A stretch of 64,000 nucleotides of DNA, from positions 310,001 through 374,000 of the forward strand of contig NZ_CP080506.1 of the NCBI RefSeq assembly GCF_020342455.1. Direction: 5' to 3'. Within the stretch, counting starts at the first letter, position 1. Every line of letters begins with the position of its first letter. Source of the DNA: Profftia sp020342455. Its GTDB lineage: Bacteria; Pseudomonadota; Gammaproteobacteria; Enterobacterales; Enterobacteriaceae. Shown one piece after another: positions 50,133-61,756 of the stretch. Both the position numbers and the translations under genes were made by a program. The notes beneath the pieces are model-generated. The model did no database searches and was not told where the DNA came from. It saw only the letters and a list, made by a program, of their open reading frames with translations.

Positions 50133-52012
50133 TTTTATTCCTAAATTATACGGATGTTTATAATAATTTAATAATATTAAATGATAATATTAGTCATAAT
50201 AATTGAAACTTTGCTGGTATAATAAGAGTTCTACTAACTTTTTAGCTATAAATTAATGCTAGATATTGATAGTATTTAATGTAAATTCAAAATGCGCACT
50301 CTATAATTATAAATTAATCTTTCTCCCTTATTTTTATTTTACTAATATTATAACCCCCGATGGTAAAATTACTCAGTAATCCTATATAGAAACTATTGAT
50401 AATTTGATTCAAAATGTATTAAAATAAGATCATAGAGTAAGTTCATATAAATTATATGTATATATTGTTATAATATTTTATTAAAAAAATACTATTTAAT
50501 AGTAACTATGAATAATATTAATTTATCAAACGTATTATTTATACAATATTATTTTATTCACCTAAGCTAGAATGTATTTAATCTTTTAATTGCTAATTAA
50601 GAAAATTATCCTGTAGTATACTACCGATTATTAATCAAATAAAATAGCAGTGAGTTATTGATTTTATTCCCTACGATCTTAAGATCGTAGCAGCTTATTT
50701 ATTTAATATTTATTTTTTATAAAAATATTTTTGTATTTTTAGCATTATATTTCTTTTTTAATTTTTTAGTAAAGAAAAAATAAATTTTTATTTTATAAGG
50801 TTATCATTTAATTTATTCTTTTATTTGATTATTCTCTTTACAACCTCCCTCATATAGCAAGGTAATTTAATCTTAGAGATAATTTTAAAAATGTGATTAA
50901 AAATCAATTATATAATTTTATTATTATCATAAATTCCATTTATAATAGATTTATTTTAATAGTTTATTATTATTTTGTTTTTTATCAAACAGGTATAATA
51001 TTGTAGATCCACTATATTTATATTTTTAATACTATTAATATTTACTATATCTTGTATTTTACTTCTAAATAACATAAAGAGTACTGCCGTATGAATAGTT
51101 ACACTATTTTAAAATATAGTTACTGCATATATCTTATTTATTTACTATATGGGTGAAACATACTTTTAGTATTGTATGCTAAAAACTTTGATTAGTTATA
51201 AAAATATAAATTAATAAAAAGTATGATAAATATCATAAGATTCAGTTCTGTTTGAATATTAGATAGTTTTATTTAAATATTTAATTATTTATAGTTTATA
51301 AAGAAATTTATACAAAGATATATTTGATACTTTTATAACTAAATTAATATCTTATAAATAGTTTTATTATACTTACTAAGTATAAGCATTAATAAAAATA
51401 ATTTTTAATGTATTAAAAAATATATTTCCAGATCAAATATATAAATTATAGAATTAAGTGTGGTAATACATACTATAATAATTATATGATACTGATCAAT
51501 ATCATATTAGTATTAAATACAAAGGAGTACATATAAAAATTAACTTTATGATTTATAAATATTATATATAAGATTAACATTGAGATATGAGCGGTGATTT
51601 TAAATCTATTAATACCTTTAAAATACTAGAATGTATTTTACAATAAATATGTATATACAATATATTTTATACACTTTGTAATTACTTATTCAACAGATAT
51701 AAAATAATATCTAGATTTGAGTAATTATTTAATACTATTAGGAGTGAGACATAATAATTATAAATAATTATTTAAAATATCACTAGAATATTGAAGATCA
51801 ATGTCTTAATAAGACTAAAGTAATATAAATATATATATGTTATTATATATAAGCTGATTTTTTTAATATAAAATTATTAAAACTTATTTTAAAGTACTAA
51901 ATATTATTTAATACATAAAAAAATTAAAAATTACTTATTCAAATATTAGTTATAATATCATACTTTTAACTTAATATAATAAGATTAATTATTATTTATA
52001 TGAAGTTACTAT
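50133..52012. other. Non-coding desert between fmt and glnS
   Basis: No gene is supportable in 1880 bases. In E. coli rsmB and trkA follow fmt on the same strand. Neither is readable here. A 20-bp perfect palindrome lies at 50671-50690. Confidence 0.7.
50671..50690. repeat. 20-bp palindrome with GC content
   Basis: CTACGATCTTAAGATCGTAG is its own reverse complement. Its G/C content is unusual for the desert, and it sits 1.3 kb beyond fmt with no adjacent gene. It could be a relic terminator of a lost gene. Confidence 0.85.
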
Positions 52013-52969
52013 CTATTTTATTGAATCTAAAATAATACCAGGAATGAATAATTTGCTACGAGAATTTAGCAAATCACATGCAGAAATAATTCTTTTACCT
52101 GGAAGCTGTAGCTTAGTTATAATTAGCACTCCTTTGGCGGTAGCAACCGCAATACCATGCTTGTTAGCACTTATAATAGTACCTGGACTTTGCCCATAAT
52201 TATCAAGATAAGCCCTGGATTCCCATACTTTTATAGGTTGATTATGTATTATAAAGAAACTAACAGGCCATGGATTAAAAGAGCGTACGTAACGTTCAAG
52301 GTTTATAGCAGGAAGATACCAGTCTAATAAAGCTTCTTTTTTGCTTAGCTTGTGAGCGTAAGTTACAAGACTTTCATCCTGAAACTTAGGAGTTATAGTA
52401 CCATTAGATAGTTGAGTAATAGTGTTAATTAATATTTGAGGACCTATAGCTGCAAGTTTTTTATACAGTGTTGCACTGGTATCTTGAGTGGTTATTGGGC
52501 AAGTAACTTGATTCAGTATCTCACCAGTATCTAATCCTATATCCATTTTTATCGTGGTTACACCTGTTGTGGTATCGCCAGCCCACAATGCACGTTGAAT
52601 AGGAGCTGCACCACGCCAGCGAGGAAGTAAGGAACCATGTACGTTAATACATCCTAAACGTGGTGTATTTAATATTTTTTTAGGTAGTATTAATCCATAT
52701 GCTACTACCACTATTATATCGGCATTCAAATTAGAAATCCATATTTGATTATCTATTAAATTGAGTGATACCGGTTGTAATAGAGGTACATGGTGCTGTT
52801 TAGCTAAAATTTTTACTGGACTAGATATTAAATTATGACCACGACCTGAAGGTCTATCAGGTTGGGTTAATACACCAATTACTCTGTATTTTGAAGATAA
52901 AATCGCTCTTAAATGGTGGGCTGCAAAATCGGGAGTTCCTGCGAAAATAATACGTAAAGAATTAGACAA
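52013..52969 (-). CDS. fmt: Methionyl-tRNA formyltransferase
   Basis: Fmt formylates initiator Met-tRNA using 10-formyl-tetrahydrofolate. The 318-aa product has the formyltransferase domain with [18 protein letters not shown] (catalytic Asn and His) and [11 protein letters not shown] (catalytic Asp), then the C-terminal OB-like tRNA-binding domain from about 205. The start is TTG (52969), which gives [15 protein letters not shown] matching E. coli [15 protein letters not shown], with AGGAAA upstream. It lies 27 bases after def on the same strand, the conserved def-fmt operon. Confidence 0.96.
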   Translation of the reverse strand: MSNSLRIIFAGTPDFAAHHLRAILSSKYRVIGVLTQPDRPSGRGHNLISSPVKILAKQHHVPLLQPVSLNLIDNQIWISNLNADIIVVVAYGLILPKKILNTPRLGCINVHGSLLPRWRGAAPIQRALWAGDTTTGVTTIKMDIGLDTGEILNQVTCPITTQDTSATLYKKLAAIGPQILINTITQLSNGTITPKFQDESLVTYAHKLSKKEALLDWYLPAINLERYVRSFNPWPVSFFIIHNQPIKVWESRAYLDNYGQSPGTIISANKHGIAVATAKGVLIITKLQLPGKRIISACDLLNSRSKLFIPGIILDSIK

Positions 52970-52996
52970 TATTGTTTCCTAGTAATGATAAATAAA

Positions 52997-53506
52997 TTAA
53001 CTATTAGCTTGTTGTTTATATATTTTTTGTAACTTTTTATGTATAAGTTGACGTTTAAGAGGGGAGAGATAATCTATTATTAACTTGCCAAGTAAATGAT
53101 CCATTTCATGCTGTATACAAATCGCTAATAGATCATTAGCATCTAGTTCAAATGTTTTTCCATTACGATCTAATGCCCTCACTCTTATTCTTGCAGCACG
53201 AGGAATTAGTACATGATATTCTGGGATTGACAGGCAGCTTTCTTTTATTCTTATTATACCATTATGTGTCAGTAACTTGGGATTTATCAGGATTAAATGT
53301 TGGTCTTTTTGGTGAGATATATCAATTACAATTATTCTATAATGAATATCTACTTGAGTCGCAGCTAAACCAATACCTTCTTCTGCGTACATAGTATGCA
53401 ACATGTTATCAATGATGAGCTGAATTTTAGGTGTGATTTTTTTTACCAGCTGCGCCTTAGTGCGGAGTCGTTTATCTGGATAATATAATACCTGCAATAA
53501 TACCAT
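52997..53506 (-). CDS. def: Peptide deformylase
   Basis: Def removes the formyl group from new proteins, reversing the step made by Fmt. From the ATG at 53506 it has 169 aa, the E. coli length, starting [15 protein letters not shown]. The frame extends to a TTG five codons earlier, which I reject. Motif 1 GIGLAATQ is at 44-51 and motif 3 QHEMDH at 132-137 (metal ligands His133 and His137). Motif 2 reads ESCLS at 89-93 with ligand Cys91. The usual glycine before the cysteine (EGCLS) is serine here. It is the first gene of def-fmt. Confidence 0.96.
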   Translation of the reverse strand: MVLLQVLYYPDKRLRTKAQLVKKITPKIQLIIDNMLHTMYAEEGIGLAATQVDIHYRIIVIDISHQKDQHLILINPKLLTHNGIIRIKESCLSIPEYHVLIPRAARIRVRALDRNGKTFELDANDLLAICIQHEMDHLLGKLIIDYLSPLKRQLIHKKLQKIYKQQANS

Positions 53507-55387
53507 AAATGATTTTTTCAATGTTTTAGATGAAATAATTACTAATTAATAATAATATATTATTAGTTTGTATTGCAGTATCTATAACTAATCAATATTT
53601 ATTAATAGTAATATGAAATATATTATATCTATATTAATAAAAATATATAAGAAATAACAAATATATTATAATATAAGTTGTATCTACAATAAAGTAATAG
53701 ATTTAAGAAAATTATTGAGATTAACAATTAAAATCTAATAAAAATAAAATATTTTTTCAATTTTTTAAATACTAAATTATATTTATTGAAAAAGATACAA
53801 CATAATCTAGGTTATATTAGATATAATATCTTTCATAAGACGTATTCATAATTAATCATTAATTATGAATACTATTTTACATGCAAGGTATTGTATTTTT
53901 ATTACAAGATATTTATTAAAAATTATTTTAATTCATTCATTAAAGACTTATAATACTAATAATCTCTGAAAATATAAAAATAAAATAATTTTAATGAATT
54001 TTAATAAAATTAATCTATTTTTATTTGTTTTTTATTAAAAAAGATATATATGATACATGATCAAGGTATTATTACCAATAATATTAACTATATAAAATAG
54101 AAAATAAACAGGTATTTAATAATTCAATTCTAGTCACCATCAACGTGGATTATATCCAGTAAATTCTAGATAATAATTTGTTTATTATTTTGGTATAATC
54201 ACGTAGTTTTTGTAGTAAAAAATATAGAGTAGTTATTCACTAGTAAGTTATTATTATGAATAAGTTATTTACTAGATCAGTAAATATCTTCTATTTATAC
54301 TCTTTATTCTAATACTCAGACAAGTTAATTACGATTACATCGTATGTAATGATTATATATCTTATTTATTAATACTTATAAATTTAATAAAATATATGCA
54401 GTATGATGATTATCATATTAATATAATAAGTCATCACTACTATATTGCTACAATCATTTCTTATATAATTAATAGATTATTTATACCAGATAAATGTAAA
54501 TATTTATTGAACTGAGTTTATAATTGTAAGATTTAAGTGTCTTAGGAAGACATTTTATATCTACGTATAAAATATAGGTATAGTATGTATTATTTTACAA
54601 CAATCTATATGTATGTAATTTATGTATGTATATTCTAAATTTTATGTGATAGTATTTTATTAGGATAAGTTTTTGATGTCTCGATACAATATCTATAATA
54701 GAGAGATACTGCCCTATTAGGGATACTCTTTGATTTTAAAATTAAATTTTAAGTTTATTTTATAATTTCAAGCAAAGTTTAAAACTAAATATGTTTTATT
54801 TGGTTATTAATAGATAAATTAAATTATTATATATACTATAATCCTCACTTTTAGTGATTAATATCATAATAAATACTTGATATTGTAGTCTAAGACAATT
54901 AGATTATTTTCTACTGATTTTACTATCACTATGATCTATAGACTAGTTGTTATATATTAATAACTTTATTCAGTTTTTTCTTCTGGGTATTTGAGTTGAA
55001 TATTTGATTCTTATAAATCAAAGTATTTAGAGATTGTATGATAATATTTTTTATATTAGTTTAAAAGTAGAATTCCTTACCTTGTTTTTAGTGACCATGT
55101 CTTATTATTTGTATAAATGTTCTTGATTATAATCATAAATTATTAATTATTAATTATTACTTTAGGTTTCTATAACCTATTATTACTTACATATAAATTA
55201 TTTAACGATATTTTATTTTATGCTCACATTTAATAAATAATTAAGTTATTTTAATAATAATTGAATAATAAATAATTGCTGCAAAATATATACAAATAAT
55301 GATAGTTTTAAATACAATATTTAAATTTTTTGAATAAAAATATATTTATTATTAAGTAATATTTTTGTTATATTTATAAATTAAAAA
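53507..55387. other. Non-coding desert between ychF and def
   Basis: No gene is supportable in 1881 bases. In E. coli dprA lies upstream of def, divergently, and no trace is seen. A 15-bp inverted repeat with a 1-base spacer lies at 53842-53872. Small hairpins occur at 54538-54552 and nearby. Confidence 0.7.
53842..53872. repeat. Perfect 15-bp inverted repeat, 1-base spacer
   Basis: GTATTCATAATTAAT (53842-53856) is complementary to 53858-53872. It lies about 335 bases upstream of def. Given the base composition, a stem of this length could be chance. Confidence 0.8.
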
Positions 55388-56485
55388 TTAAGATTTAAAT
55401 AAGAAATGTATTATATCACCATCTTTAACAATATAGTTTTTTCCTTCTGAATGTATTTTACCGGCTTCTCTTGCTCCCTGCTCACCTTTATAGGTAATGA
55501 AGTCACTATATGATATAGTCTGTGCACGGATAAAACCTTTCTCTAAATCCTTATGTATTTTACCGGCAGCTTTTGGTGCTGTAGTGCCAATAGGTATAGT
55601 CCACGCACGAACTTCTTTTATCCCTGCAGTAAAATAGGTTTGAAGTTTTAGCATTTTATAACTAGCATTAATAACACGATTTAAACCATACTCTTCTAGA
55701 CCCATATCAGTAATAAATTCATATTTTTCTTCTTCATTGCAACAATACGCTATATCAGACTCAACTTTAGCACATAATGCTACTACTATAGAACCATCTT
55801 TAGTAGCTATTTTACGTACATCATCTAAATATGAGTTATTTTTCAAACCTTCTTCGTTGATATTAGCTATATACATAGTCGGTTTTAAAGTTAGAAAATT
55901 TAAATATCTTATTACTTCTTGTTCTTTTTCTGATAAATTTAATGCACGCAGCATCATACCATCTTTTTCTAACTGTTTTAGACATTTTTCAAGTATATAT
56001 AATTCATATTTAATATCTTTATGGCTGCCTTTTATTTTTTTCTGTATGCGGTTTAATGCACGTTCACATGTATATAAATCTGATAGTGCTAGTTCAGTAT
56101 TAATAATATCAATATCTTCTATAGGATTTATTTTATTATTAACATGTATAATACTGTCGTTTTCAAAGCAGCGTACAACATGACTAATCGCTTGGGTATC
56201 TCTTATATTATTTAGGAATTTATTTCCCAGACCCTCTCCTTTAGAGGCCCCTTTTACTAAACCTGCTATATCAATAAATTCCATTATAGCTGGTAGGACT
56301 CTTTTTGATTTAACGATATCAGATATTTTATATAGACGATCATCAGGTACATAAACAATACCGATATTTTGTTCAATAGTACAGAAGGGAAAATTAGCTG
56401 TTTCTATGTTAGCTTTAGTCATAGCATTAAAGAGAGTAGATTTTCCAACGTTTGGTAGACCTACAATACCACATTTTAATTTCAT
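55388..56485 (-). CDS. ychF: Ribosome-binding ATPase YchF (OLA1/Obg-like family)
   Basis: YchF is a conserved P-loop protein of the Obg-like family that prefers ATP to GTP and binds 70S ribosomes. It is linked to oxidative stress control and start-site fidelity. The product has 365 aa from the ATG at 56485, against about 363 in E. coli. Motifs are P-loop [11 protein letters not shown] near the N-terminus, [26 protein letters not shown] (G3) and the atypical G4 NINEEG that relaxes GTP specificity. The C-terminal TGS domain ends in [13 protein letters not shown]. The frame also opens at a GTG four codons upstream. AGGTG about nine bases before the ATG supports the shorter start. pth lies 72 bases upstream on the same strand, a conserved pair. 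Confidence 0.97.
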   Translation of the reverse strand: MKLKCGIVGLPNVGKSTLFNAMTKANIETANFPFCTIEQNIGIVYVPDDRLYKISDIVKSKRVLPAIMEFIDIAGLVKGASKGEGLGNKFLNNIRDTQAISHVVRCFENDSIIHVNNKINPIEDIDIINTELALSDLYTCERALNRIQKKIKGSHKDIKYELYILEKCLKQLEKDGMMLRALNLSEKEQEVIRYLNFLTLKPTMYIANINEEGLKNNSYLDDVRKIATKDGSIVVALCAKVESDIAYCCNEEEKYEFITDMGLEEYGLNRVINASYKMLKLQTYFTAGIKEVRAWTIPIGTTAPKAAGKIHKDLEKGFIRAQTISYSDFITYKGEQGAREAGKIHSEGKNYIVKDGDIIHFLFKS

Positions 56486-56557
56486 TCGTTCTATCACCTA
56501 AATTAATTATATAATCAAGAATTACTATACGTATTTTTTAAAGAAATAATATATTAT

Positions 56558-57142
56558 TTATAGTATAGCTTTAAAACTATTCATTCGAGTCATTGCGCAA
56601 TGAATGCCTTTTTTAAGTAGTAATGTAGTACATATAAGTGCTTCTTCTATAGAAGCATAAATAAGTAGTTGTTCACTAATTAAGGGATTACTAAGTACAA
56701 AATTAATAACCTTATTCTTATCTCCAGGATGTCCAATACCAATGCGTAAACGATAAAACTGATTACTATTACCAAGTTTAATCTGAATGTCTTTTAATCC
56801 GTTATGACCACCATTTCCTCCTATTTTAAATTTAGCAACACTTGGTGGAAGGTTGAGGTCATCATGAGCTACTAAAATTTCATTAGGTTGAATATGATAA
56901 AAAGTAGTTAATGCAGCAACAGCCTTTCCACTTAAGTTAATAAAAGTTTTTGGTATTAGTAAGTGTATGTCTGTATCTGCTAAATTTAAGTATGTAGTAT
57001 ATCCATAAAATTTACTTTTTTCTTTTAGAACTTTTCCGTTCTGCTGAGCTAATTTATTGATGAACCATGAACCTACATTATGACGATTTTTTGCGTATTG
57101 CACTCCAGGATTTGCAAGACCTACAATGAGCTTAATTGTCAC
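56558..57142 (-). CDS. pth: Peptidyl-tRNA hydrolase
   Basis: Pth frees tRNA from peptidyl-tRNAs that drop off ribosomes and is essential in most bacteria. At 194 aa it equals E. coli. Catalytic residues are visible: Asn in GLANPG, His in KNRHNVG, Asp in VAHDDLNLP and Asn in GGHNGLKD. One residue is missing in the glycine loop ([10 protein letters not shown] against E. coli KLGGGHGGHNG). [15 protein letters not shown] is intact. Translation begins at GTG (57142) to give [13 protein letters not shown]. An ATG two bases away is out of frame. It is paired with ychF downstream as in E. coli. Confidence 0.97.
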   Translation of the reverse strand: MTIKLIVGLANPGVQYAKNRHNVGSWFINKLAQQNGKVLKEKSKFYGYTTYLNLADTDIHLLIPKTFINLSGKAVAALTTFYHIQPNEILVAHDDLNLPPSVAKFKIGGNGGHNGLKDIQIKLGNSNQFYRLRIGIGHPGDKNKVINFVLSNPLISEQLLIYASIEEALICTTLLLKKGIHCAMTRMNSFKAIL

Positions 57143-57861
57143 ATTTTATACCATTTATAATAGATTATTATGTCAGTATTTTTACTTATATATGATAATT
57201 TATAGTAAAAATATTTATTAATTTTTAGGAGTATGTGATTATAGGTGTAGTTGTATTTATTACAGTATTCTATATACTATATAGTATTAAAGTAAAAACA
57301 ATTAATTTAATTATTTAACTATATTTAAAATCATTTAATTGGTATTCAATATGTATTTTGTAATGATATACAAATATCAAAGTTTATGTAAATATTATTT
57401 TTAATAATAACCAATCTATAAATTAGTATAATGATTTATAAAATTATTTATTTTTAAATACTCCATACTAGAGTAAAGTATATACTTTAACATTTTATAA
57501 TGTTAGTAGTATAGTTAGCTATAAAAAGATATTATTATAATAATATATATTCTATCTTATAGATTTTCCCAAATAATCTAAATATAAATTTTTTTATTCT
57601 TAATGTACTAAGTTATATTTTTTATTATTATTAATGTTTTTTTGAAAAAAATTTTGATGTAATATAACTTAACATAAAGTTTGATTTAAGTGAAAGGGGA
57701 TATCAAGTGAATAATTTAGGGAAATATTTTTACTATTGTATTAATACCATCTATCGTATCAGTTGTTTCGTTTGTTCTAGAAATATTAAAAATATTTTTA
57801 TACTATTCATCAATTTACTCACCGATAATTATATAATAATATATTAGGGCTATATTTTAAC

Positions 57862-57885
57862 AAAAGTAAAAGTAAAAGTAAAAGT
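57862..57885. repeat. AAAAGT hexanucleotide repeat, four units
   Basis: Four exact AAAAGT units are followed by AAATAAA. It is non-coding and prone to slippage. Confidence 0.95.
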
Positions 57886-58700
57886 AAATAAATTTTATCA
57901 TTTTTAATAAACGTCATAGAAATTATATTTTTATATTACAAAATTCATATTTTATAATTAATTTATTATTAACTTATTATATTCTTTATAAATATTTATT
58001 TAGTATTATACTCTTCAGTATTAAGACAAATAGTTTATTTTTTACATTTTACCTCAAAGTAATAACATTAGAATATTTTTAAAACGTTATTAAAATAAGA
58101 TTATTTAAGTGTTAAATTATATACAATTTATGTTGCTTAGATAAAAAAAGTGTCATTTATTAATAATTAATAAAAAATTTAAGATAGATACATATTGTGT
58201 ATCATTTTTTACATATATATTGTAATTAATATATATGGTATTAAAGTATAGATATAAATTATCTATTTATTTTTAGTTACTTAACACCTTTATTCAAATA
58301 AATAATAAACATATCAATTATTACTTCTATATTAATATTTATTACTCATTTATACCATTCTGACTTGTTTAATTAATGTATCAATGAGTAGTATAAATAA
58401 AACACTTATCTATCATTTAAAATATATTTAATAATTGCTTATTACACCCCCCTTTATTATTATATTTAATATTTTATAAACTATATATAATAAAGAAATA
58501 TTCTAGTACAGGTAATAACATTTATCACGATAATGAATTTTAATTTATAGCGCATAACATCTAACTCTTTTATCTTATAAAAATAATACTTTAATAAAGA
58601 ATATATATTTCATTAAGTATTATTTTAAATCTTTTTGATGCACATCAAATAATACAATATATTAATATAATTTAAAATAATACATGTAACATAGTAAATA

Positions 58701-58742
58701 ATTAATGATTAATGATTAATGATTAATGATTAATGATTAATA
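58701..58742. repeat. ATTAATG heptanucleotide repeat, six units
   Basis: Five exact ATTAATG units and a sixth differing only in the last base (ATTAATA). It lies in the desert between pth and accC and is likely to vary in copy number between isolates. Confidence 0.95.
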
Positions 58743-59220
58743 GTTGCGTAAGCTAACATAGGGGAAATACAGTACTTGTTGTTTTGTATATTAGTATTTA
58801 TAGAAAACACATTATTTAAATGAGTTTAAGTAAAATATACCTTTTATTTATTATAAATTTTAATATTTTTAATACATTTACTATGTAAAATATTAATTAC
58901 CATTATACCCAGTATTTTTTTTGCTAAAAATACTTATGTATTATAGCTAATTATTTAATTACTATTTTTATAACAACAAAGTATCTTATATATTTAAATA
59001 AATATTTAAGTTAGAGACATGAATCTAATAGTTATATTATAATCTAATATTTACAGTATTAAAGGATATAATATCAATTTTATATTAAATATTTATCTAT
59101 ATTTATTCTTATATTAATTAAGGTATACATATTAACTTGCTTTAAGTGTTAATATATAGTAATAATTAGCTATTCATAATTGTTTTATACTAATATCAAT
59201 CATAAAATAATAGTACCTAG

Positions 59221-60567
59221 TTATTTTGTCTGTAAATTTAATTTTTGTTCTAGATAATGAATATTTGTACCACCACATTGAAATTTCTTATCATTCATAA
59301 TATTTTGTTGCAGCTCAATATTAGTTTTTATGCCGTCTATAATAAGTTCTGATAAAGCATTTTTCATACGAGCAATAGCTACTTCACGAGTTTCACCATA
59401 GCATATAAGCTTACCTATCATTGAATCATAATATGAAGATATCGTATAACCTGCGTATATATGAGATTCCCAACGAACACCAAAGCCACCAGGTGCATGA
59501 AAACGTGTTATTTGACCTGGGCTTGGTAATAAGGTATCAGAATCTTCTGCATTAATGCGACATTCTACTGCATGTCCACGCACTTGAACTTCATGTTGCT
59601 TAATAGATAGAGAATGACCAGCTGCTATACGTAATTGTTCTTTTATTATGTCAATACCAGTGATCATTTCTGTTACTGGGTGCTCAACTTGAATTCGTGT
59701 GTTCATTTCAATAAAATAAAATTTGCCTTTTTCAAACAAGAATTCAAAAGTACCTGCACTACGATAGCCAATATCTATACATGCTTGAGCGCAACGTTCA
59801 CCAATATAGCTACTTAGCTCTGGCGTAATTCCAGGAGGTGCTTCTTCTACAATTTTTTGGTGCCGACGCTGCATAGAGCAGTCACGTTCAGATAGATAAA
59901 TCGCATTTCCTTGACCATCTGCTAATACTTGTACTTCAATATGACGTGGGTTTTCTAGATACTTCTCCATATAAACAATATCATTACTAAAAGCTATTTT
60001 AGCTTGTGCTCTAGTTGTGATAATAGACTGTTCTAGATTTTTGTTGCTATATACAACACAAATACCGCGCCCTCCGCCGCCTCTAGAAGCTTTAATCATT
60101 ACTGGATATCCAATCATCTGAGCAAGAGCTTGGTTTTTTAATATATTATTTTCTAGTGGTCCATCGGACCCTGCAATACATGGTATGCCTGCTTTTTTCA
60201 TTGTACTAATAGCTGAAACTTTATCACCCATAAGGCGTATAGTTTCAGCTCGTGGTCCGATAAAGATAAAGCCTGAACGTTCTATTTGCTCAGCAAAATC
60301 AGCATTCTCAGATAAAAATCCATAACCTGGATGAATAGCTACCGCGCCAGTAATTGCTGCTGCAGATATAATTTCAGGAATATTTAAATAGCTTTGAGTT
60401 GAAGGTGCAGGACCAATACAGACAGTTTCATCTGCTAATAACACATGTTTGAGATCGCGATCAACTGTAGAGTGTATTGCAACAGTCTTAATACCTAGTT
60501 CTTTACAAGCTCGTAATATACGTAATGCAATTTCACCTCGGTTTGCAATAACAATTTTATCTAGCAC
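59221..60567 (-). CDS. accC: Biotin carboxylase subunit of acetyl-CoA carboxylase
   Basis: AccC is an ATP-grasp enzyme that carboxylates the biotin on AccB, the first half of malonyl-CoA formation. The length is 448 aa against about 449 in E. coli. It has [68 protein letters not shown] and [17 protein letters not shown]. The ATP-binding glycine loop reads [10 protein letters not shown] (159-168), with Arg162 where E. coli has the first of five glycines, and Ile169 where E. coli has Met. One residue is lost in EEAPPGI. The start is GTG with AGGT six bases upstream. It lies 12 bases after accB. Its partners accA and accD are not in the window. Confidence 0.96.
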   Translation of the reverse strand: MLDKIVIANRGEIALRILRACKELGIKTVAIHSTVDRDLKHVLLADETVCIGPAPSTQSYLNIPEIISAAAITGAVAIHPGYGFLSENADFAEQIERSGFIFIGPRAETIRLMGDKVSAISTMKKAGIPCIAGSDGPLENNILKNQALAQMIGYPVMIKASRGGGGRGICVVYSNKNLEQSIITTRAQAKIAFSNDIVYMEKYLENPRHIEVQVLADGQGNAIYLSERDCSMQRRHQKIVEEAPPGITPELSSYIGERCAQACIDIGYRSAGTFEFLFEKGKFYFIEMNTRIQVEHPVTEMITGIDIIKEQLRIAAGHSLSIKQHEVQVRGHAVECRINAEDSDTLLPSPGQITRFHAPGGFGVRWESHIYAGYTISSYYDSMIGKLICYGETREVAIARMKNALSELIIDGIKTNIELQQNIMNDKKFQCGGTNIHYLEQKLNLQTK

Positions 60568-60579
60568 GATTTACCTCAT

Positions 60580-60999
60580 TTATTCGATGGCAATTAGTGG
60601 TTCATCAAATTCAACTGGTTGACCATTTTCAACCATAATCTCTTTAACTACACCTGATTTATCGGCTTCAATATAGTTCATCATTTTCATTGCCTCTACA
60701 ATACACAGTGGATCTCCTATATCTACTTTTTGACCAATTTCAATGAATGATTTAGCATCCGGATGCGGAGTACGATAGAAAATACCTACCATAGGAGAAC
60801 GTACAATATGACTGCTATTACTTTTTACTAGATTTTCTGCTACAGATTCTGCTGTATAGTAAGGTTGTAGCATTGGTATGCTATTAGTTATTTTAGTGTT
60901 ACTAATGCGTACTGATTCTTGACCTTCAGATATTTCTAATTCAAAGATGCTAGATGATTCTACTAGTTTGATGAGTTTTTTAATTTTACGAATATCCAT
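60580..60999 (-). CDS. accB: Biotin carboxyl carrier protein of acetyl-CoA carboxylase
   Basis: AccB carries biotin between the carboxylase AccC and the carboxyltransferase AccAD. The product has 139 aa against about 156 in E. coli. The loss is in the Ala/Pro-rich linker between the N-terminal helix region ([16 protein letters not shown]) and the biotinyl domain. The biotinylation site is Lys105 in VEAMKMMN. The thumb [15 protein letters not shown], specific to this carrier, is intact. The 298-base gap before it is long for this operon and may hold the accBC promoter and a regulated leader, as in E. coli. Confidence 0.98.
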   Translation of the reverse strand: MDIRKIKKLIKLVESSSIFELEISEGQESVRISNTKITNSIPMLQPYYTAESVAENLVKSNSSHIVRSPMVGIFYRTPHPDAKSFIEIGQKVDIGDPLCIVEAMKMMNYIEADKSGVVKEIMVENGQPVEFDEPLIAIE

Positions 61000-61297
61000 C
61001 TATAATTCCGTACTCTATTATTGCATAGAATAGTTGATGGTCAAGCTTTCTTAAATAATAAGAGATCTTGCCATATAAAAATGTTGATATTTTAGAATAC
61101 TTTGAAATTATTAAAATAATTTTTAATTAACTATCTTATTTAATATCTTAGCTCATTAACCTCAGTGAAATTAAATTATCTATCATAATATTTAGATAAT
61201 TTTATCTTTACTAGTACATTTTAATTTAAAAAATAAGCATTTTAGCTTATATTTATTTAACCTCCCAAGTTATATTAGTCAGTGACTTTCAGGGGAG
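61000..61297 (-). promoter_or_regulatory. aroQ-accB intergenic region, likely accBC promoter and leader
   Basis: These 298 bases lie between aroQ and accB, which are otherwise close in enterics. E. coli accBC has a long leader through which AccB limits its own synthesis. A GC-richer patch at 61260-61297 next to the aroQ stop contains AGTCACTGACT and two complementary C/G runs (CTCCC and GGGAG on the - strand). It could be an aroQ terminator or a promoter element. The assignment is inference from position. Confidence 0.4.
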
Positions 61298-61756
61298 TTA
61301 AATATCCTTAGTTATTTGCAGAAAATTTACTGCCGCCTGTAATGCAAATATATATCCATCAACACCTAAACCACATATTACACCAACAGCAATATCAGAT
61401 AAATATGAGTGATGACGGAAAGACTCGCGAGCGTATATATTTGATAAATGAATTTCAATAAAAGGGATATTAACAGCCAGTAGTGCATCTCGTATTGCTA
61501 TACTAGTATGTGTTAATGCCGCTGGATTAATCAAAATAAAATCCATTTTATCTTTTGCATCATGAATGCGTTCAATAAGTTCATATTCAATATTAGATTG
61601 TAAATGAGTAAGAAAAACATTCATTTGACTAGTAGTTTGTTTTAGGAGTTTCACTATCTCTTTTAATGTTTTAATACCATATTGCTTTGGTTCGCGAGTT
61701 CCTAGTAAATTAAGGTTAGGACCATTTAAAAGTAAAATATTAAACTTAGATGACAT
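61298..61756 (-). CDS. aroQ: 3-dehydroquinate dehydratase, type II
   Basis: AroQ dehydrates 3-dehydroquinate to 3-dehydroshikimate, step three of the shikimate pathway. The 152-aa product has the type II motifs [34 protein letters not shown] and [18 protein letters not shown], with the active-site Tyr and His. The frame opens nine codons earlier, but the ATG at 61756 is preceded nine bases upstream by GGGGGGT, an excellent ribosome binding site, and gives the family N-terminus. It heads aroQ-accB-accC as in E. coli. With TktA and TalB supplying erythrose-4-phosphate, it suggests the organism still makes aromatic compounds. Confidence 0.97.
   Translation of the reverse strand: MSSKFNILLLNGPNLNLLGTREPKQYGIKTLKEIVKLLKQTTSQMNVFLTHLQSNIEYELIERIHDAKDKMDFILINPAALTHTSIAIRDALLAVNIPFIEIHLSNIYARESFRHHSYLSDIAVGVICGLGVDGYIFALQAAVNFLQITKDI

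Larger units (their letters stand above)
57143..59220. other. Non-coding desert between accC and pth
   Basis: No gene is supportable in about 2.1 kb. In E. coli prs and ispE lie beyond pth, and yhdT/panF beyond accC. None is readable here. The stretch carries two short tandem repeats, 57862-57885 and 58701-58742. Confidence 0.7.

Noticed and set aside
53842..53872. 15-bp inverted repeat, considered with the long palindrome class
   Set aside because: At this base composition one or a few stems of about 15 bp are expected by chance, so it is listed but not counted as a signal.
55737..56183. A 148-codon frame antisense to ychF
   Set aside because: The ychF frame is unmistakable and full length. 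The antisense translation is Ser/Ile-rich with no known domain.
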